Shown here: piece by piece, positions 11,016-21,151 of the stretch
Layout of the letters: each line of letters starts with the position of its first letter
Position numbering within the stretch: the first letter of the stretch is position 1
Source of the DNA: Takakia lepidozioides
Taxonomy: Eukaryota > Streptophyta > Takakiopsida > Takakiales > Takakiaceae
NCBI GenBank assembly: GCA_030704615.1
Contig: CM060734.1
Location: 32,628,042-32,692,041, forward strand
Direction: 5' to 3'
DNA: 64,000 nucleotides
The notes under the pieces: generated by a model
The model's input: the letters and a program-made list of their open reading frames with translations, nothing else
Told to the model about the DNA's origin: nothing
Database searches by the model: none
Program-made: the position numbers and the translations under genes

Positions 11016-12216
11016 TCACCTCCTGACTTGGCTATTCCCAACCCATCCTGCCATTGGCAAGAGATTCCACAGAAACTGATAGTTGTCTGTTTGATTGTAT
11101 AACTATGTATCTCTTGCTTTCTTACAACTTGTACTATGACACGCGTAATGCTCTTGTTGTGTTGAATCATTTCACGCCTTCAGGTTTCAGAACAAACATT
11201 ACCGTCTTTCTTTATCAGACATGTGCACCAAGACAGAATCTCACCAAAAGATTGTTGGTGTTCAACAGTACCATACATGAAGATAACTAGCACCAAAAGG
11301 GCATATGAAGCTTATTCTGCTCTCCACTGGTATTAACTTGCACCAGGACTTTCAATGGCTGTCTTCCAGTCCACCCACGGCCCGCTGTAAATGGCTTGCA
11401 ACCTACAGATTTTCAAGAGAGCTGATTACCATGAAAATTTCAAAACTGGCTTTACAAACCTAATAATTCAAGCATAATCAGCATTCAAGCTAAGGAAGCT
11501 TTACAAGCATCGTGTTGCGAGTAAAGCCTTGGCAATGTCACCAGGAAATCCCTGGCTGAATGGATGACACTGAAATAATGGAGCTTGAAATCCGGACCTC
11601 TTGGACGAATTTGGGCCCACACTCTATCCCTGCTCCTTCAGCTATCTATGCCTCTGCACAAAATCCTTCAGCTATCTATGCATACATCCTTGCCTTCCTG
11701 CTAGCAGCTGACAATGACAGCCTAGAATTGTTCCAGCAAACACCCCCAACCCTACTTATCAACGAGCAATGAGCTAACTTACAAAATTCAATATGCATCT
11801 CAGGGCGTCTGATGAGAGGGCAAAACATGCTGAAATAGGTCGAAGAAGAAGGTGCCCTCGCCACACTGTCCTTGACCTTGTGTCATGACCCATGGAGGAT
11901 TTGACCTTGTGTGTGATGCTTGTGTCTGTAGTCAGGTAATGTCGGATTGGTCAATGAGAACCTGCACCACGGTGCAGCTGAGCAGGCAGACTTTGAAACA
12001 CAGTCTGCTAAGACCAAGCTGACTCTCCCAAGAACCTTGTAAACATCAGGAAGAATATCAAATCAGGGTACTAACAGGAGCCAACAACCCACATTTGCAG
12101 GATGGACAAAATTCTGCACATCGTACATTAAAAAAAACCACACCTTGCGATTGCGGTCGTACCCTCGTGAAGGATCTTAAAAAAACTCATGCCAGCTCTG
12201 CTCCATGATTCAAATT

Positions 12217-12658
12217 CAGGGCCGAGTCTGATGAGAGGGCAAAATAGGCTGAAATAGGTCGAAGAAGAAGGTGCCCTCACCACATTGTCCTTGACCTTGT
12301 GTCATGACCCATGGAGGATTTGACTGAACATGAACCCAAGATGACCTCTAGTGTGTGCTGCTTGTGTCTGTAGTTAGGTAATGTCAGATTGGTCAGTGAG
12401 AACCACCATGGTGCAGCTGAGTGGGCAGAGATTGTAACACGGCCTACTAAGACCAAGCTAACTCTCCCAAGAACCTTGTAAACATCAGGAAGAATACCAA
12501 ATCATGGTACTAACAGGAGAGCCAACCCACATTTGCAGGATGGACAAACTTCTTCACATCGTACATTAAGAAAAAGCCACACCTTGCGATTGCGGTTGTC
12601 CCACCATCGTGAAGGATCTTTTAGAAACTCATGCCAGCTCTGCTCCGTGCTGTAAAAT
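12217..12658. repeat. tandem duplicate of OSB exon/intron unit
   Basis: The unit beginning CAGGGCCGAGTCTGATGAGA at 12217 repeats 11801-12216 with scattered differences and a partial third start at 12659. A third full copy lies at 41183-41622 upstream of the intact PDF-PPR gene. Each unit carries one PDF first-half exon and one second half, so duplication of this unit adds PDF motifs. Confidence 0.75.
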
Positions 12659-12903
12659 CAGGGCCGAGCGGGTAGAGATTGAAACACGGCCTGCTAAGAC
12701 AAAGCTGACTCTCCCAAGAACGGCGGGCTCCCAGCCGAAACCTCCTCGCACACATACCCTAGCGTTTCTAGGGTTGCTTGCTCCAGATGCGAAGGTTGAT
12801 CCAACTGCGGGCCTCCCATGCATGTTTGCCCTCTCTCCCGCTCGCTCGCTCTAAGTCCCAACCCTCTCTCTCTCTCCCTCCCGCTCGCTCTAAGTCTGTT
12901 CAC

Positions 12904-13608
12904 GCTACTGTGATGGGCAACTTTTTAAGTTTTTTAACCTTTTTGTAAACCCTAAAAGCCCATTTTTGATTTTTTTTCTTTTTTTTTTTTCCTTAAAGGA
13001 AACCACAAGCCCTTGAGGAGGGGGAAAATTCACCCGCCTTCATTTATGGGCCATAAGACCTACAGGACGATCAACGTCAAGACATACCGTCTCGAACAAT
13101 CCCACACACGGGATAAGGGCAGCGGGTTTGAACCCCAAACCACAAAGGCGACACACTGTGCACTTACCAGCCGATGTGATTTTTTTAAATCTTTGTTTTT
13201 TTTGGGTTTTTTTAATTCATTCTAGTGGTAAGAGTCTCCGTTTTTTAAAGATATAAATACTCATATATTATATATATAACCAGAAAAGCATGTGTCGACA
13301 CGTGTAGTCATGTAGTGATTCATCCATGTGATGATCTGGCATAATGCATTAGAGTGAGAGTCATGAAGTCATATGTCTGTCTTGCAATATGCACACGTCA
13401 TTCTAGTGTAGCCATGACCGTGACTGGTAGTCATATCTGCCATGCCAATATTCGTGGTCAAACATGTTTGACCTGTGTTGCGCAGAGTCCGAAGCCATGC
13501 AGTCGCATATACACCTTCTCCAGACCTGCATTATGACTTCAAAAGCATTTTACGACTGCAAATGGCATTTCTGCCACAAATCTGTCATGACTGCGCACCC
13601 ATGGGAGT
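12904..13608. other. right subterminal region of inner CACTA
   Basis: Poly-T/A stretches, then from about 13300 a dense set of GTAGTCATG, ATGACTGC and GTCATATG words in both orientations, matching the left subterminal block at 8640-9130. No gene. Confidence 0.6.
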
Positions 13609-13634
13609 CATAAAAGCCGCAATTTGTTGTAGTG
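13609..13634 (-). repeat. right TIR of inner CACTA
   Basis: Inverted match of 8621-8646, ending TTTGTTGTAGTG, followed at once by the GCA duplication (13635-13637). Confidence 0.85.
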
Positions 13635-14052
13635 GCACTGAGGATCATTGTTTGGAGGTTGATAGTGAGGATACGGCATGTGCCCATGCAGATTATACCC
13701 TGACATGGCAAGATACTGCGGGTATATAGGCGGATACGAGGGAGGAGCCGATACTGGTGGATACAAGGGAGCTGGAATGTCAGTCTGTGGAGTGGGCGGG
13801 GCTGGGTTTTCGTAAGTTGGAACAGACGCACCACTCATCACAGCAGCTGGCGCAATAGTTGATGCACACTTCGCTGGAGTAAGAGACTTATGCTCGTTCG
13901 CATCCTTCCCTGCAATTCCTTTCATTTTTTTTACTGAACTCCGCACACATTGCTCAACATAAACATGAGAAACAATATAATTCTCATACTCGTCCACTCG
14001 AACATGCATGAATTCCAGAAGCAAATGTAACAATGCTTCATTGTGATCTAAA
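13635..14052 (-). pseudogene. CACTA accessory gene, Pro-rich exon (5' part)
   Basis: After an AG acceptor at 14053-14054, the minus frame encodes ALLHLLLEFMHVRVDEYENY then a Pro/Tyr-rich stretch (PPVSAPPSYPPIYPQY, HMPYPHYQPPNNDPQ) and runs into the inner CACTA at 13634; it resumes at 8617. Such Pro-rich disordered N-terminal regions precede the Ptta/En/Spm domain in plant accessory proteins. The exon itself shows no internal stop, so the insertion may be what killed it. Confidence 0.5.
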
Positions 14053-14455
14053 CTGGGGCTGGAAACCTATACATAAATGTTAAAGGTGCCCAGAATGCTG
14101 ACCCAAAAATCTCTGAAGTCGGAGGGAGTGAACTTTCCAAACTTGAGAGGCCCAGACTTCTGTAACATTCCATACATGGCATTGTGTCTGTACCTCTGTT
14201 CAGCATATTCAAAATTTCAGGCTGAGGCTCGGGTTATATTCGAACAATCCCTAAATTTGTCCAAAGAGGTACTCAAAAGGAAAAAGAGGCAACATTTATA
14301 TACCATCATGAAGGAGAGTCAAGCATACCATAAGAGTACCAACACTCACATTGCTGAAAACAAAGGCACATGGTCCATAAGTTGAATTGGCAAAGAGATG
14401 TTGGAGGGTTTAGGGGTAAGGACTTCAAGTGCCTCTAGTGCTGCACTGTCTATCT
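14053..14455. other. no gene recognised
   Basis: Probable upstream intron of the accessory gene; no supported exon. Confidence 0.35.
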
Positions 14456-14880
14456 GGCTTTGTTGCCAGATTTGCAATCCCTCTTTCCTCTCTATTTGTT
14501 GTTCAAAGGTATTCTTCCCGCCCTGAATTTAAATTTCAGTCTAGTGCCGAGGGTGGGTAAACCCTTGAGGTCATCCCATGTCACAGATTGGAAACAAGTT
14601 CAGGGAAGTTTTCAGCCTAACTTCATTTTCATCAGAGAATTTCTTGCAACAGACATGGCTTTGGACACTATAGCCTCTAAGTCAGATTTATCCAGCAGGG
14701 TCAAGACTTGCGGGCTGAGATTCAGATCCTTGAGAATCTCTTGTATTCTCTTCCACCAGGACTTAGCCTGTTTGACAGGGTGATCCTGCTTCCAAGACGT
14801 GTCGGGAGCTTAAGGGATGCCAAACTCACCCCGAACAACCACATTGGCTGTTTTGGAGCATGCTGACATGCACTCCGTAA
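14456..14880 (-). pseudogene. LINE ORF2 fragment (minus orientation)
   Basis: The reverse complement of this stretch repeats 1-480 closely, starting GTGCATGTCAGCATGCTCC at 14873, with two internal deletions. The zinc knuckle is missing. A decayed member of the LINE family at 1-940. Confidence 0.7.
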
Positions 14881-15394
14881 GCACCCCACTTGAATGGATT
14901 CTAGAGACTTTGCAATAGAGACTGAGAGATAGATGTACTCATGAGACCAACTTAGTACCCACTGTAGTCGGTGTAGAAATGAAGGGCAGAGATCTCTATG
15001 GTTTTAAGCAAGCACTGGTTTGCTTTAAGTAAAGGCTAAGGCTGACTAGGAGGTCACTGACTTACAGTCCACATGCTAGCACAAATGTCGGTTTCCTGGA
15101 AATCCCAGTATGACAGTACACTTAATATGAATATTGTTCAGTGATGTCTGTCACTATGAAGAAAAGTGGTTTTTTGAAGGGTTTTCTAACAAACCCCACC
15201 ACCCACCCCAATCACCCAGAAGTGTGAAACAAATCAGGAGCAAGACTAGTTTAGGAGAAGGGGTGATGGTGCCTTGCAATGCAAGGCTGTTTTGTCCTTG
15301 TTTTTTTTAAAGAAAAAATTCTGATCTGGTCAAGTCCTGACAGATCCTTCCTTGTTGTAACAAGACAAGCCCTATCTCTCTCCTTCCCTCTGTT
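14881..15394. other. no gene recognised
   Basis: No coding or repeat structure could be supported. Confidence 0.4.
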
Positions 15395-16262
15395 TTGTTG
15401 CGTCCAAACTGGTGGCGGGATCTATGGCCACAAGGCTATGGCAAAAACGTCTTATGAGTTCATTCTCTCTCCTCCCTCTCTGTAGAAAGACAAGCATGCG
15501 AATGAAAATTTCAGGAGGGCAAACTTCACATCAGCTGACATGAGGGAGTCAAACTTCAGTGGAAGCACCTTCAATGGTGCCTACCTTGATAAAGTTGTTG
15601 CTTTCATAACTAATTTTCATGGTATGTGTCGTCACATAACTTGTATCTATCATTTTATGTGCACTATGATATACAAGTGCAGAAATAAACATTAACCCAC
15701 CCTTCTGTCTGTCTTCTCTCAGCAAAGTTAGGCATAAAACTTTCCTGAACTTGTTTCCAGAATGTGACATGGGTGAGGACCTTAAGGATGATCTGAAGGG
15801 CCTACCTACCGTCAGCACTAGACTCAAACCCAGGGCAGGGAGTTTTTGAACAGTAAACAGAATGGAGAGAGGTAAGGGAGATTGTCAATGTCGGGTATGC
15901 AGGCGGCCTGAAGACAATATCCATTTCCTGATACAATATCCAAGGTACTCTCATCAGAGAGTGACCCTCTTCAGGACCATCAAGAACATTGTCCATGCAC
16001 CTCTATTCACCAACTGAAATCTCGAGGCCGAGCCTAAAGCCCTGGCCCTGTTGTGGTCGGTGGGTAGCTCACACACAGGAGATTGATGCGCTAGTGAAGG
16101 GCTTTCTAGAGAAGATCTGGAAAGCCCAAACTGATTGTTTATATGAGTAAGTCCCACTACTGGAGTAAGGCCCTCACAAAGGTAGTGACTGTTCCATCTT
16201 GTTCTACCCAACTGGGCGTGGGGTCTATGGCCACAAGGCTACAACACATATCATCTTGTGAG
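15395..16262 (+). pseudogene. LINE ORF2 3' fragments (two pieces)
   Basis: 15395-15485 matches the extreme 3' end of the LINE family (GGGATCTATGGCCACAAGGC). 15715-16262 repeats the 330-900 part, including the zinc-knuckle coding stretch near 15875-15940, and again ends in the same GGCCACAAGGC motif at 16225. The first piece is a second 3' end upstream, so two truncated insertions or a tandem event are likely. Many stops. Confidence 0.65.
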
Positions 16263-17094
16263 TACTCAAACACAGTTTGAAGAATGAAACCACTCAGCTG
16301 GCCTGTAAACTGAGGTTGATCCAAGTCAGGACGAGTCTTCGGAACACTCTGGTATCAGATCCCAAGGGTAGATTACTTCCGTAAAATACTTCCTTCAAGG
16401 AAACATGAGGCTGTCGTCAAGTGTTGTACCATTCGTCCTAGGGAGTGGCTGCCTCATGCCATAGGCGATTTCCATCACCTATCCAATGTACTCTGTGGCA
16501 AAACTTACACATATAGCTTAGAGACCCATGAAAGGTGAAGGACCCTCACCTGCACCCGTCCCAAAAACCACCACATCCAACAGAATGCATGTTAGTGAGG
16601 ATGTGCAAGGTGAGTAGCAGGTCTTCACGCTTGCTATCGTTGTCCAACATGTAGATCTAAGCAAGTGAAAGATTGCAAGAGTAACAGTAAAGGTGTGACA
16701 TTGCACAGAACCTTGAAAGTTTGAGGCAGGCCAGTCTGCAACGTTGCGCATATCCGTTCACACAACAAGTAATTGCAAAGCACATGTAAGGGTTGAGTGA
16801 ACTTCATGTTCGTCTTGGTGTCTCTCATTGTCTGTTTGCTATTTCTTCCTTTTAGAGCTTACTATGCATGGCAACCACAGTAGTGGCTGGTGAGGTCAAG
16901 ACTAGCTACTTCCATCTCCTCATTCTGAGCTTGATCTTTACTTCAGTTACATCAAGTACAAAAGTGACATCAGGAGGCAAGTAGAGAGTGACAGTCAAGA
17001 GAATAAAATTGGGTCACATAATGGATCACACATGATACAAAATGATAGACCTAAGGAGAAAGAAAATGTATGAGATATTCAAGATGAGCACTGG
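16263..17094. other. no gene recognised
   Basis: Mixed sequence between LINE remains and the TTLL-like exon; nothing supportable. Confidence 0.4.
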
Positions 17095-17252
17095 GGCTGG
17101 CTCCAGGGAAGAGGAGTCGTTCTGGCACAGAGTTTGGCAGATGTGAAACGGGCCATTGAGGGGTATCCTGGTTCAAATTTGCTGGCACAAAAGTACCTGA
17201 CAAAGACAATGCTGATAAATGGTTACAATTTTGACCTGCGCATTTATGTACT
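17095..17252 (+). pseudogene. tubulin-tyrosine-ligase-like (TTLL) exon fragment
   Basis: The plus frame encodes WLQGRGVVLAQSLADVKRAI, then NLLAQKYL and LINGYNFDLRIYVLI. GRG.xL..L.D, Q.Y, and the LI(N/D)G.(K/N)FDLRIYVL block are the ATP-grasp signature of TTLL ligases, which add glutamates or glycines to tubulin. Polyglutamylase-type TTLLs act on axonemes and survive in plants with flagellated sperm. Only one exon-sized piece is present, ending abruptly near 17252 where the converging minus-strand unit ends. It is probably a captured fragment in the CACTA nest. Confidence 0.65.
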
Positions 17253-17883
17253 TATTCCATGGAGACAGAACTTTGGTGCAGATCGCAAACCTGCTGATGG
17301 GTTGGGGAGTTTGCAGGGTGCTTTGCGCGCTTTGTCTTTGTTGGGGCTTCTTTCGTCATTTCCATCTCTGACTCCGAGCTAGTCTCATTCAAATCTTCAT
17401 GTGCGGCATAATCTTGGTCTCGCTGCAGTTCTTGCTCTCGTGCCTCCTCTGCGTCTGACTGCGCTTGAACTTGCGCTTCCTCCTCTTGCTCTACGTCTTT
17501 CTCCCATTGTGACATTGCAGAGTGCAGGAGTTGAACTCTGTGACTTCGGCGAGGAGGACCTGTGTGTTTGAGGATTTCCTCAACGAGGCGTTTAGGGCGA
17601 CTCAAGCTCTCTTCGACGCTGCAAAGAAGAAGAAAGACAAAGTCAGCAGCTGCAAAACCCTAACATATCCTCTCTGCAGGTTTGGAGCTTTTAATGCGGT
17701 TTCATGGCTAGGGCTAGGTAGGGGATATGAAAAAAATGGAAGTTCGGACCTCTTTGCAATGTCGTAGATCTTGAGCCGCGCGAAGAATGCCTTGTTCTCC
17801 GCTTGACGCTTTGCTCGTTCTACCTCCCTCGTTGTAGGCTTGCGCCCTGGTGTAACTTCTGGACACTCTATTTGGGTCTCCAT
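17252..17883 (-). CDS. unrecognised two-exon protein divergent from the CACTA transposase
   Basis: ATG at 17881-17883 opens METQIECPEVTPGRKPTTRE..AKRQAENKAFFARLKIYDIAK. A GTCCGA donor (17749) and a TTCTTTGCAG acceptor (17619-17620) join in frame to VEESLSRPKRLVEEIL..PPRRSHRVQLLHSAMSQWEKDVEQEEEA and an acidic, Gln-rich coiled-coil-like tail of about 90 residues ending at 17252. There is no domain I know. The start lies 30 bp from the opposite ATG at 17914, so the pair would share a head-to-head control region, an arrangement seen for the two genes of some CACTA elements. The last codons overlap the TTLL fragment, so the C terminus may be chimeric. Confidence 0.4.
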
Positions 17884-17913
17884 TTTCTAACAAGTCTCGC
17901 TCACTCGCCAAAG

Positions 17914-18180
17914 ATGATCCCTCCTACTGCCCGTCGATTGCAAAGGCGGACACAAGCAGAACATGACGATGACAGACTGTGGAAACTAGAGGAAGCGCAA
18001 GCAAGAAGACTGGGTCTTCGGAAAATTCTATGTCCATGCGATGCCTGTCATAGTGGGAACTGGCAAACCATTGGCCGGGCTAAGCGTCATCTGCTTCTGA
18101 ACTTGCAAGATCCTAACTTACGAGAACTCCCGGTGCATCTCTCTGGATTCTCTTCCCTTTGCAGATGCATACTTTGAAAT
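17914..18180 (+). CDS. CACTA TNP2 transposase, N-terminal transposase-associated domain
   Basis: ATG at 17914 begins MIPPTARRLQRRTQ; after about 40 residues the block LGLRKILCPCDACHSGNW...RAKRHLLL matches the CPC..C zinc-binding pattern of the transposase-associated domain that precedes TNP2 in plant CACTA elements. The frame continues to a stop at about 18178. The next coding piece is at 18334-18945, so an intron or break lies between. Confidence 0.6.
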
Positions 18181-18333
18181 TATAAGAAACAGTTCAAATT
18201 CCTGGTAGCGGTATTGTTGTAAGGTGTAGAGTATTGTACATGCCCGTTTTCCTATTGCCACGTGGCTGTAAAATGGCACGTTGCACATCCATTATTGCAA
18301 ATGAAAAAACTCTCCATCTTATAGTGGACTGAC

Positions 18334-18945
18334 ATGTGGCATCTGATATGTACTAAGCAGGAAAACTTTGGAGACGAACATGAGGGGTTTAGGACGGAAA
18401 CCAGCCCTGCAGGTGGTCCTGATACCTTGGATCGTAATCTTGACATGCTTAGAATGCTCCGGGAGACATTCGCAACTATAGATAATGGGGTGCAAACTGG
18501 TGATGCACATGAGGAAACGGGAGATGGAACACAGGGCCAATGGGACACAGATGGAGTGCCAGAGCAAATTGATGGTGGACTGCAAAGCGATGGTGATCGT
18601 GGTGGAGCGAGTGCCTTACATTTTGAGCACGAGGCATCCAGGGCTTTATATGTAGGGAGTTCTTCCTCTTGATTGTCTGCTACCTTACTGCTGTTAAATT
18701 CTTGTCAAACCCATGGTGTGTCAAACACCTTTGTCGATGAACTCCTTACATTGTTAGGAAGACAACTGTTGCCAGCAGACAATTGTCTGCCAAAGTCCCA
18801 CTATGAGGCAAAACAACTCATAATGGAACTCGGGCTTCATTACGAGAGTATACATGCATGTCCGAAAGGTTGTGTGTTGTTCGACATTTCCCTATCATTC
18901 CAAGGCTGCTTCGAATGTATAAAGCCAAGTCCATCTCAGAGTTAA
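18334..18945 (+). pseudogene. CACTA TNP2 transposase, middle part
   Basis: Frame 18334-18672 is acidic and low in motifs. Frame 18673-18945 encodes ATLLLLNSCQTHGVSNTF, ELLTLLGRQLLP, YEAKQLIMELGL and IHACPKGCVLF, the typical TNP2 lead-in to the transposase core. The CxxxC of ACPKGC is followed in intact relatives by further cysteines. Here it runs out after a frame break near 18888, and the plus-one frame picks up at RHFPIIPRLLRMY. Confidence 0.65.
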
Positions 18946-19881
18946 TGTCATGGCACTTTAAGAATCGAAGTCAGGATGGCTTGGTTAGGCGCCCAGCAGA
19001 CAACAAGGCTTGGGCCCACATTGACCAAAAATGGCCTGAGTTTGCAGCGGACCCCAGAAATCTGCGATTGGGTCTCGCATGGGATGGTGTCAATCCTCAC
19101 AGTGATAAATCAAACAAATGGTCAACATGGCCTGTCATGTTGGTGAACTATAATCTTCCACCCTGGCTCTGTACTAAGCCATTTCTCACGATGTTGGCTT
19201 TATTGATTCCTGGACCACAATCTGTGGGAAATGACAATGCAGATGTTTATCTGCAGCCCCTTGTGGATGAGCTGAAATTGTTGTGGGAAGTTGGTGTGGA
19301 GGCATTGGATGGAAGCAGACCAGTGGGACAACAGTCATTTCGCATGAGGGCCATCTTGATGTGGTCAATCCACGACTTTCTAGCTTATGGGTTGCTAGCA
19401 GGATGCGCACACGGGGGATACAAGGCCTGCCCAGCTTGCGGCCCTAATGTTGATTCCAGGTACTCCAAGGCATGCAAAAATGTTTTGTATCTTGGTCATA
19501 GGAGATACTTGCCTGCTGTTCATCCCTACAGGAATAACTCATCCCACTTTAATGGACATGTGGAACATAGAGAAGCTCCTATGGTGGTCACTGCAAGTGA
19601 GCAATTTGACCGGGCTACAGCCAGAGAGTTGTATCTTGCAATGGGAGGGGTTGAGGGGGGAAAACATGACCCTTCAAAGGAATATGGCATGAAACGGGTC
19701 ACTATTTTGAACCAATTGCCATACTGGAAAGACTTACTTATCCGATACACACTGGATGTGATGCATTGTGAAAAAAAATTGTGTGAGAATGTACTGAGAA
19801 CCATTCTTGGGGAGAAGGACACAACCACATCTAGGAAGGATATGGAACTAAATGTCATTCGTGAACACTTGTGGTTGAGAC
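18858..19881 (+). pseudogene. CACTA TNP2 transposase core (Transposase_21-like), cut by hAT
   Basis: An open frame of over 330 residues carries the TNP2 core in order: IPRLLRMYKAKSISELMSWH, DGLVRRPADNKAWAHID, PRNLRLGLAWDGVNPH, WSTWPVMLVNYNLPPWLC, LLIPGPQSVGNDNADVYLQP, WSIHDFLAYGLLAG, ACPACGP, YLGHRRYLP, LPYWKDLLIRYTLDVMHCEK. It cuts and joins DNA at CACTA termini. The frame is interrupted at 19881 by the hAT element and continues at 27465, where LWLRPHPSQPNKLVKPF is regained when the hAT and one GTTGAGAC are ignored. This is the autonomous transposase of the nest, now broken. Confidence 0.85.
19874..19881. repeat. hAT target-site duplication, left
   Basis: GTTGAGAC, repeated at 27457-27464. 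Confidence 0.9.
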
Positions 19882-19904
19882 CAGTGTTGGGCGGTTACCC
19901 GCCT

Positions 19905-20110
19905 GGGCCCCGGGTAACCGCCGGTTCCGGTTCCGGTTATGTGGAACCGGACCGGAACTGGACCCGCCTGTGCAGAACCGGAACCGGAACCGGAACCGCT
20001 CATTGGGGATTGTGTGGGAACCGGAACCGGCGGTTCCAGCTACAACCACATGTGTGGGAACCGGCGGTTCCAGCTCCAAAGCGGTTCCGGTTCCGGTTCC
20101 GGTGCCGGTC
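19905..20110. repeat. AACCGG/CCGGTT subterminal array, left end of hAT
   Basis: Dense overlapping GGTTCCGG and CCGGAACC words in both orientations; mirrored at 27245-27450. Likely transposase-binding clusters by analogy with other hAT elements. Confidence 0.75.
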
Positions 20111-20130
20111 CACCCGTGGGCTGTAGCCCT

Positions 20131-20394
20131 AAGTGTCTCTACGTCCCCAGAACGCGGCCCGAGCTCGGATTGGCCTCCGGCCCCTTCAGTGGGACGACCG
20201 TCTCGCAGGTTACGCACACTGGTGGGCCGTTGAAAGACGAGAGTATGGCGATTGCCAACTCCAGCACTCGGGAGGGCCAGCTGCAACCACTAGTCGCCCG
20301 CTCAGCATTGTTGCGGCGACGAAGAAGGCCGTTGTGGTGCTCAAAGGAACTTCGAACGTAGAAGGCGTTGTCAATTTGGTCCAGGAAGATGATG
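20131..20394 (+). pseudogene. chimeric exon: CAP/PR-1 fragment fused in frame to Cu/Zn-SOD exon 1
   Basis: One open frame reads [39 protein letters not shown], the start of a CAP/PR-1 domain (N..R...G..PL.WDD.LA.YA...A....GDC...HSGGP). After 11 linker residues it continues as [27 protein letters not shown], the first exon of a cytosolic-type Cu/Zn superoxide dismutase. The SOD part ends at a GTTATT donor (20395), where plant CSD genes have an intron. GC-rich compared with flanks. It lies inside the hAT, upstream of the transposase, on the same strand. No SOD metal ligands are in this piece. Confidence 0.75.
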
Positions 20395-21090
20395 GTTATT
20401 TCTGAAGACCTCTCTGATTGTGGTTTTGCATGTTGTGAAGAAATGTAGATATAGCTGTCAGACGAAATGAAAATGAAGCATTGTGATCTTTGTTATAGAT
20501 GGGAGTGAAAGTGATCATGGTACTGTTTGTTTAGGGTTTGGAGATGTATTTAGCTCCAACGGGGCATGCGATTGAAGAACGGTTTTAGAACACAGAATTC
20601 GTTGGCCGTGGTTTCTGCTGAATTCTCCCTACTTAAAACTTGAGACATTCCCCAGCGTCTTTGCATGCTGGGACCAGAGTGCCTGACAATGGCAGTGTGC
20701 GACCACTTTATCCCTATCATATGATTAATGCATTCCAGACATCGAACAGAACTACCGTGAGAACACATTGCACGGGAATCCCTGAACCACCACGGAGGAA
20801 GAATCTCTAAAGTTCGCATCTGCAGTAGGAGTAAGCGCTAGGGATTTGGATTGACATCTGCTAAGGCGAGAGGTCAGTTGAGGCCCTCCAAATTATACAC
20901 AAGGAAATTTGTGTAGTTCTATTTCTGCACTCTGACTTTCGCCACTCTTTTCCAGACTGTGTTGTTTGTTGTGCCTCAGTATGGCAATATTGGGACAAAG
21001 TCAGAGAGAGACAGTATCCTGTGGGGACTACACTTTAAGGAAAATTGCTTTTCGACCAAGTTTGAATAGGGAGGTGTGATTTTTGAGCAG

Positions 21091-21151
21091 GTCCCACAAC
21101 GGTGAATGTGAAGATTACTGGCCTTGCACCTGGCAAGCATGGTTTTCACCT
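21091..21151 (+). pseudogene. Cu/Zn-SOD exon 2 fragment
   Basis: After an AG acceptor at 21089-21090 the sequence reads (G)PTTVNVKITGLAPGKHGFHL, in phase with the exon ending at 20394 (DD plus G split by the intron). It stops just before the His of the metal-site HGFHVH motif, so the capture breakpoint is near 21151. The retained 696-bp intron shows DNA-level capture. Confidence 0.8.

Larger units (their letters stand above)
9890..12823 (-). pseudogene. captured OSB-like gene: exons encoding PDF motifs
   Basis: OSB proteins are plant organellar single-stranded-DNA-binding proteins with one to three roughly 50-residue PDF motifs (W..F..P..WWDNR..K...PDFKHK...LW....P.WV). On the minus strand a first exon may start at the ATG at 12821-12823. 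PDF first halves then occur at 12583-12649 (EQSWHEFLKDPSRWWDNRNR, donor GTGTGG), 12144-12209 (same, with a stop and WWDNR lost) and about 9990-10060 (EKLWNEYLSEPS, then a TGA). Second halves occur at about 12300-12400 (PNYRHK), 11880-11960, 11590-11630 (GPDFK) and 10250-10370 (PDFKHK..SLWINSYKKPAWVDGQL). The 12217 and 11801 units are 416-442 bp tandem duplicates. Stops show decay. The intact relative is at 36917-41616. Confidence 0.65.
8621..13634. mobile_element. non-autonomous gene-carrying CACTA element (Pack-CACTA)
   Basis: Terminal inverted repeats start CACTACAACAAATTGCGGCT at 8621 and, inverted, end at 13634; they match for about 24 bases. The 3-bp target duplication GCA flanks both ends. 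Subterminal arrays of ATGACTGC/GTAGTCAT words fill 8640-9130 and 13300-13600. No transposase frame is present. The interior (about 9890-12823) instead holds minus-strand exons and introns of an OSB-like gene plus PPR fragments, so it is a gene-capturing CACTA. It is inserted in an exon of the minus-strand accessory gene of the outer CACTA. The captured sequence retains introns, so capture was at DNA level. Confidence 0.85.
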
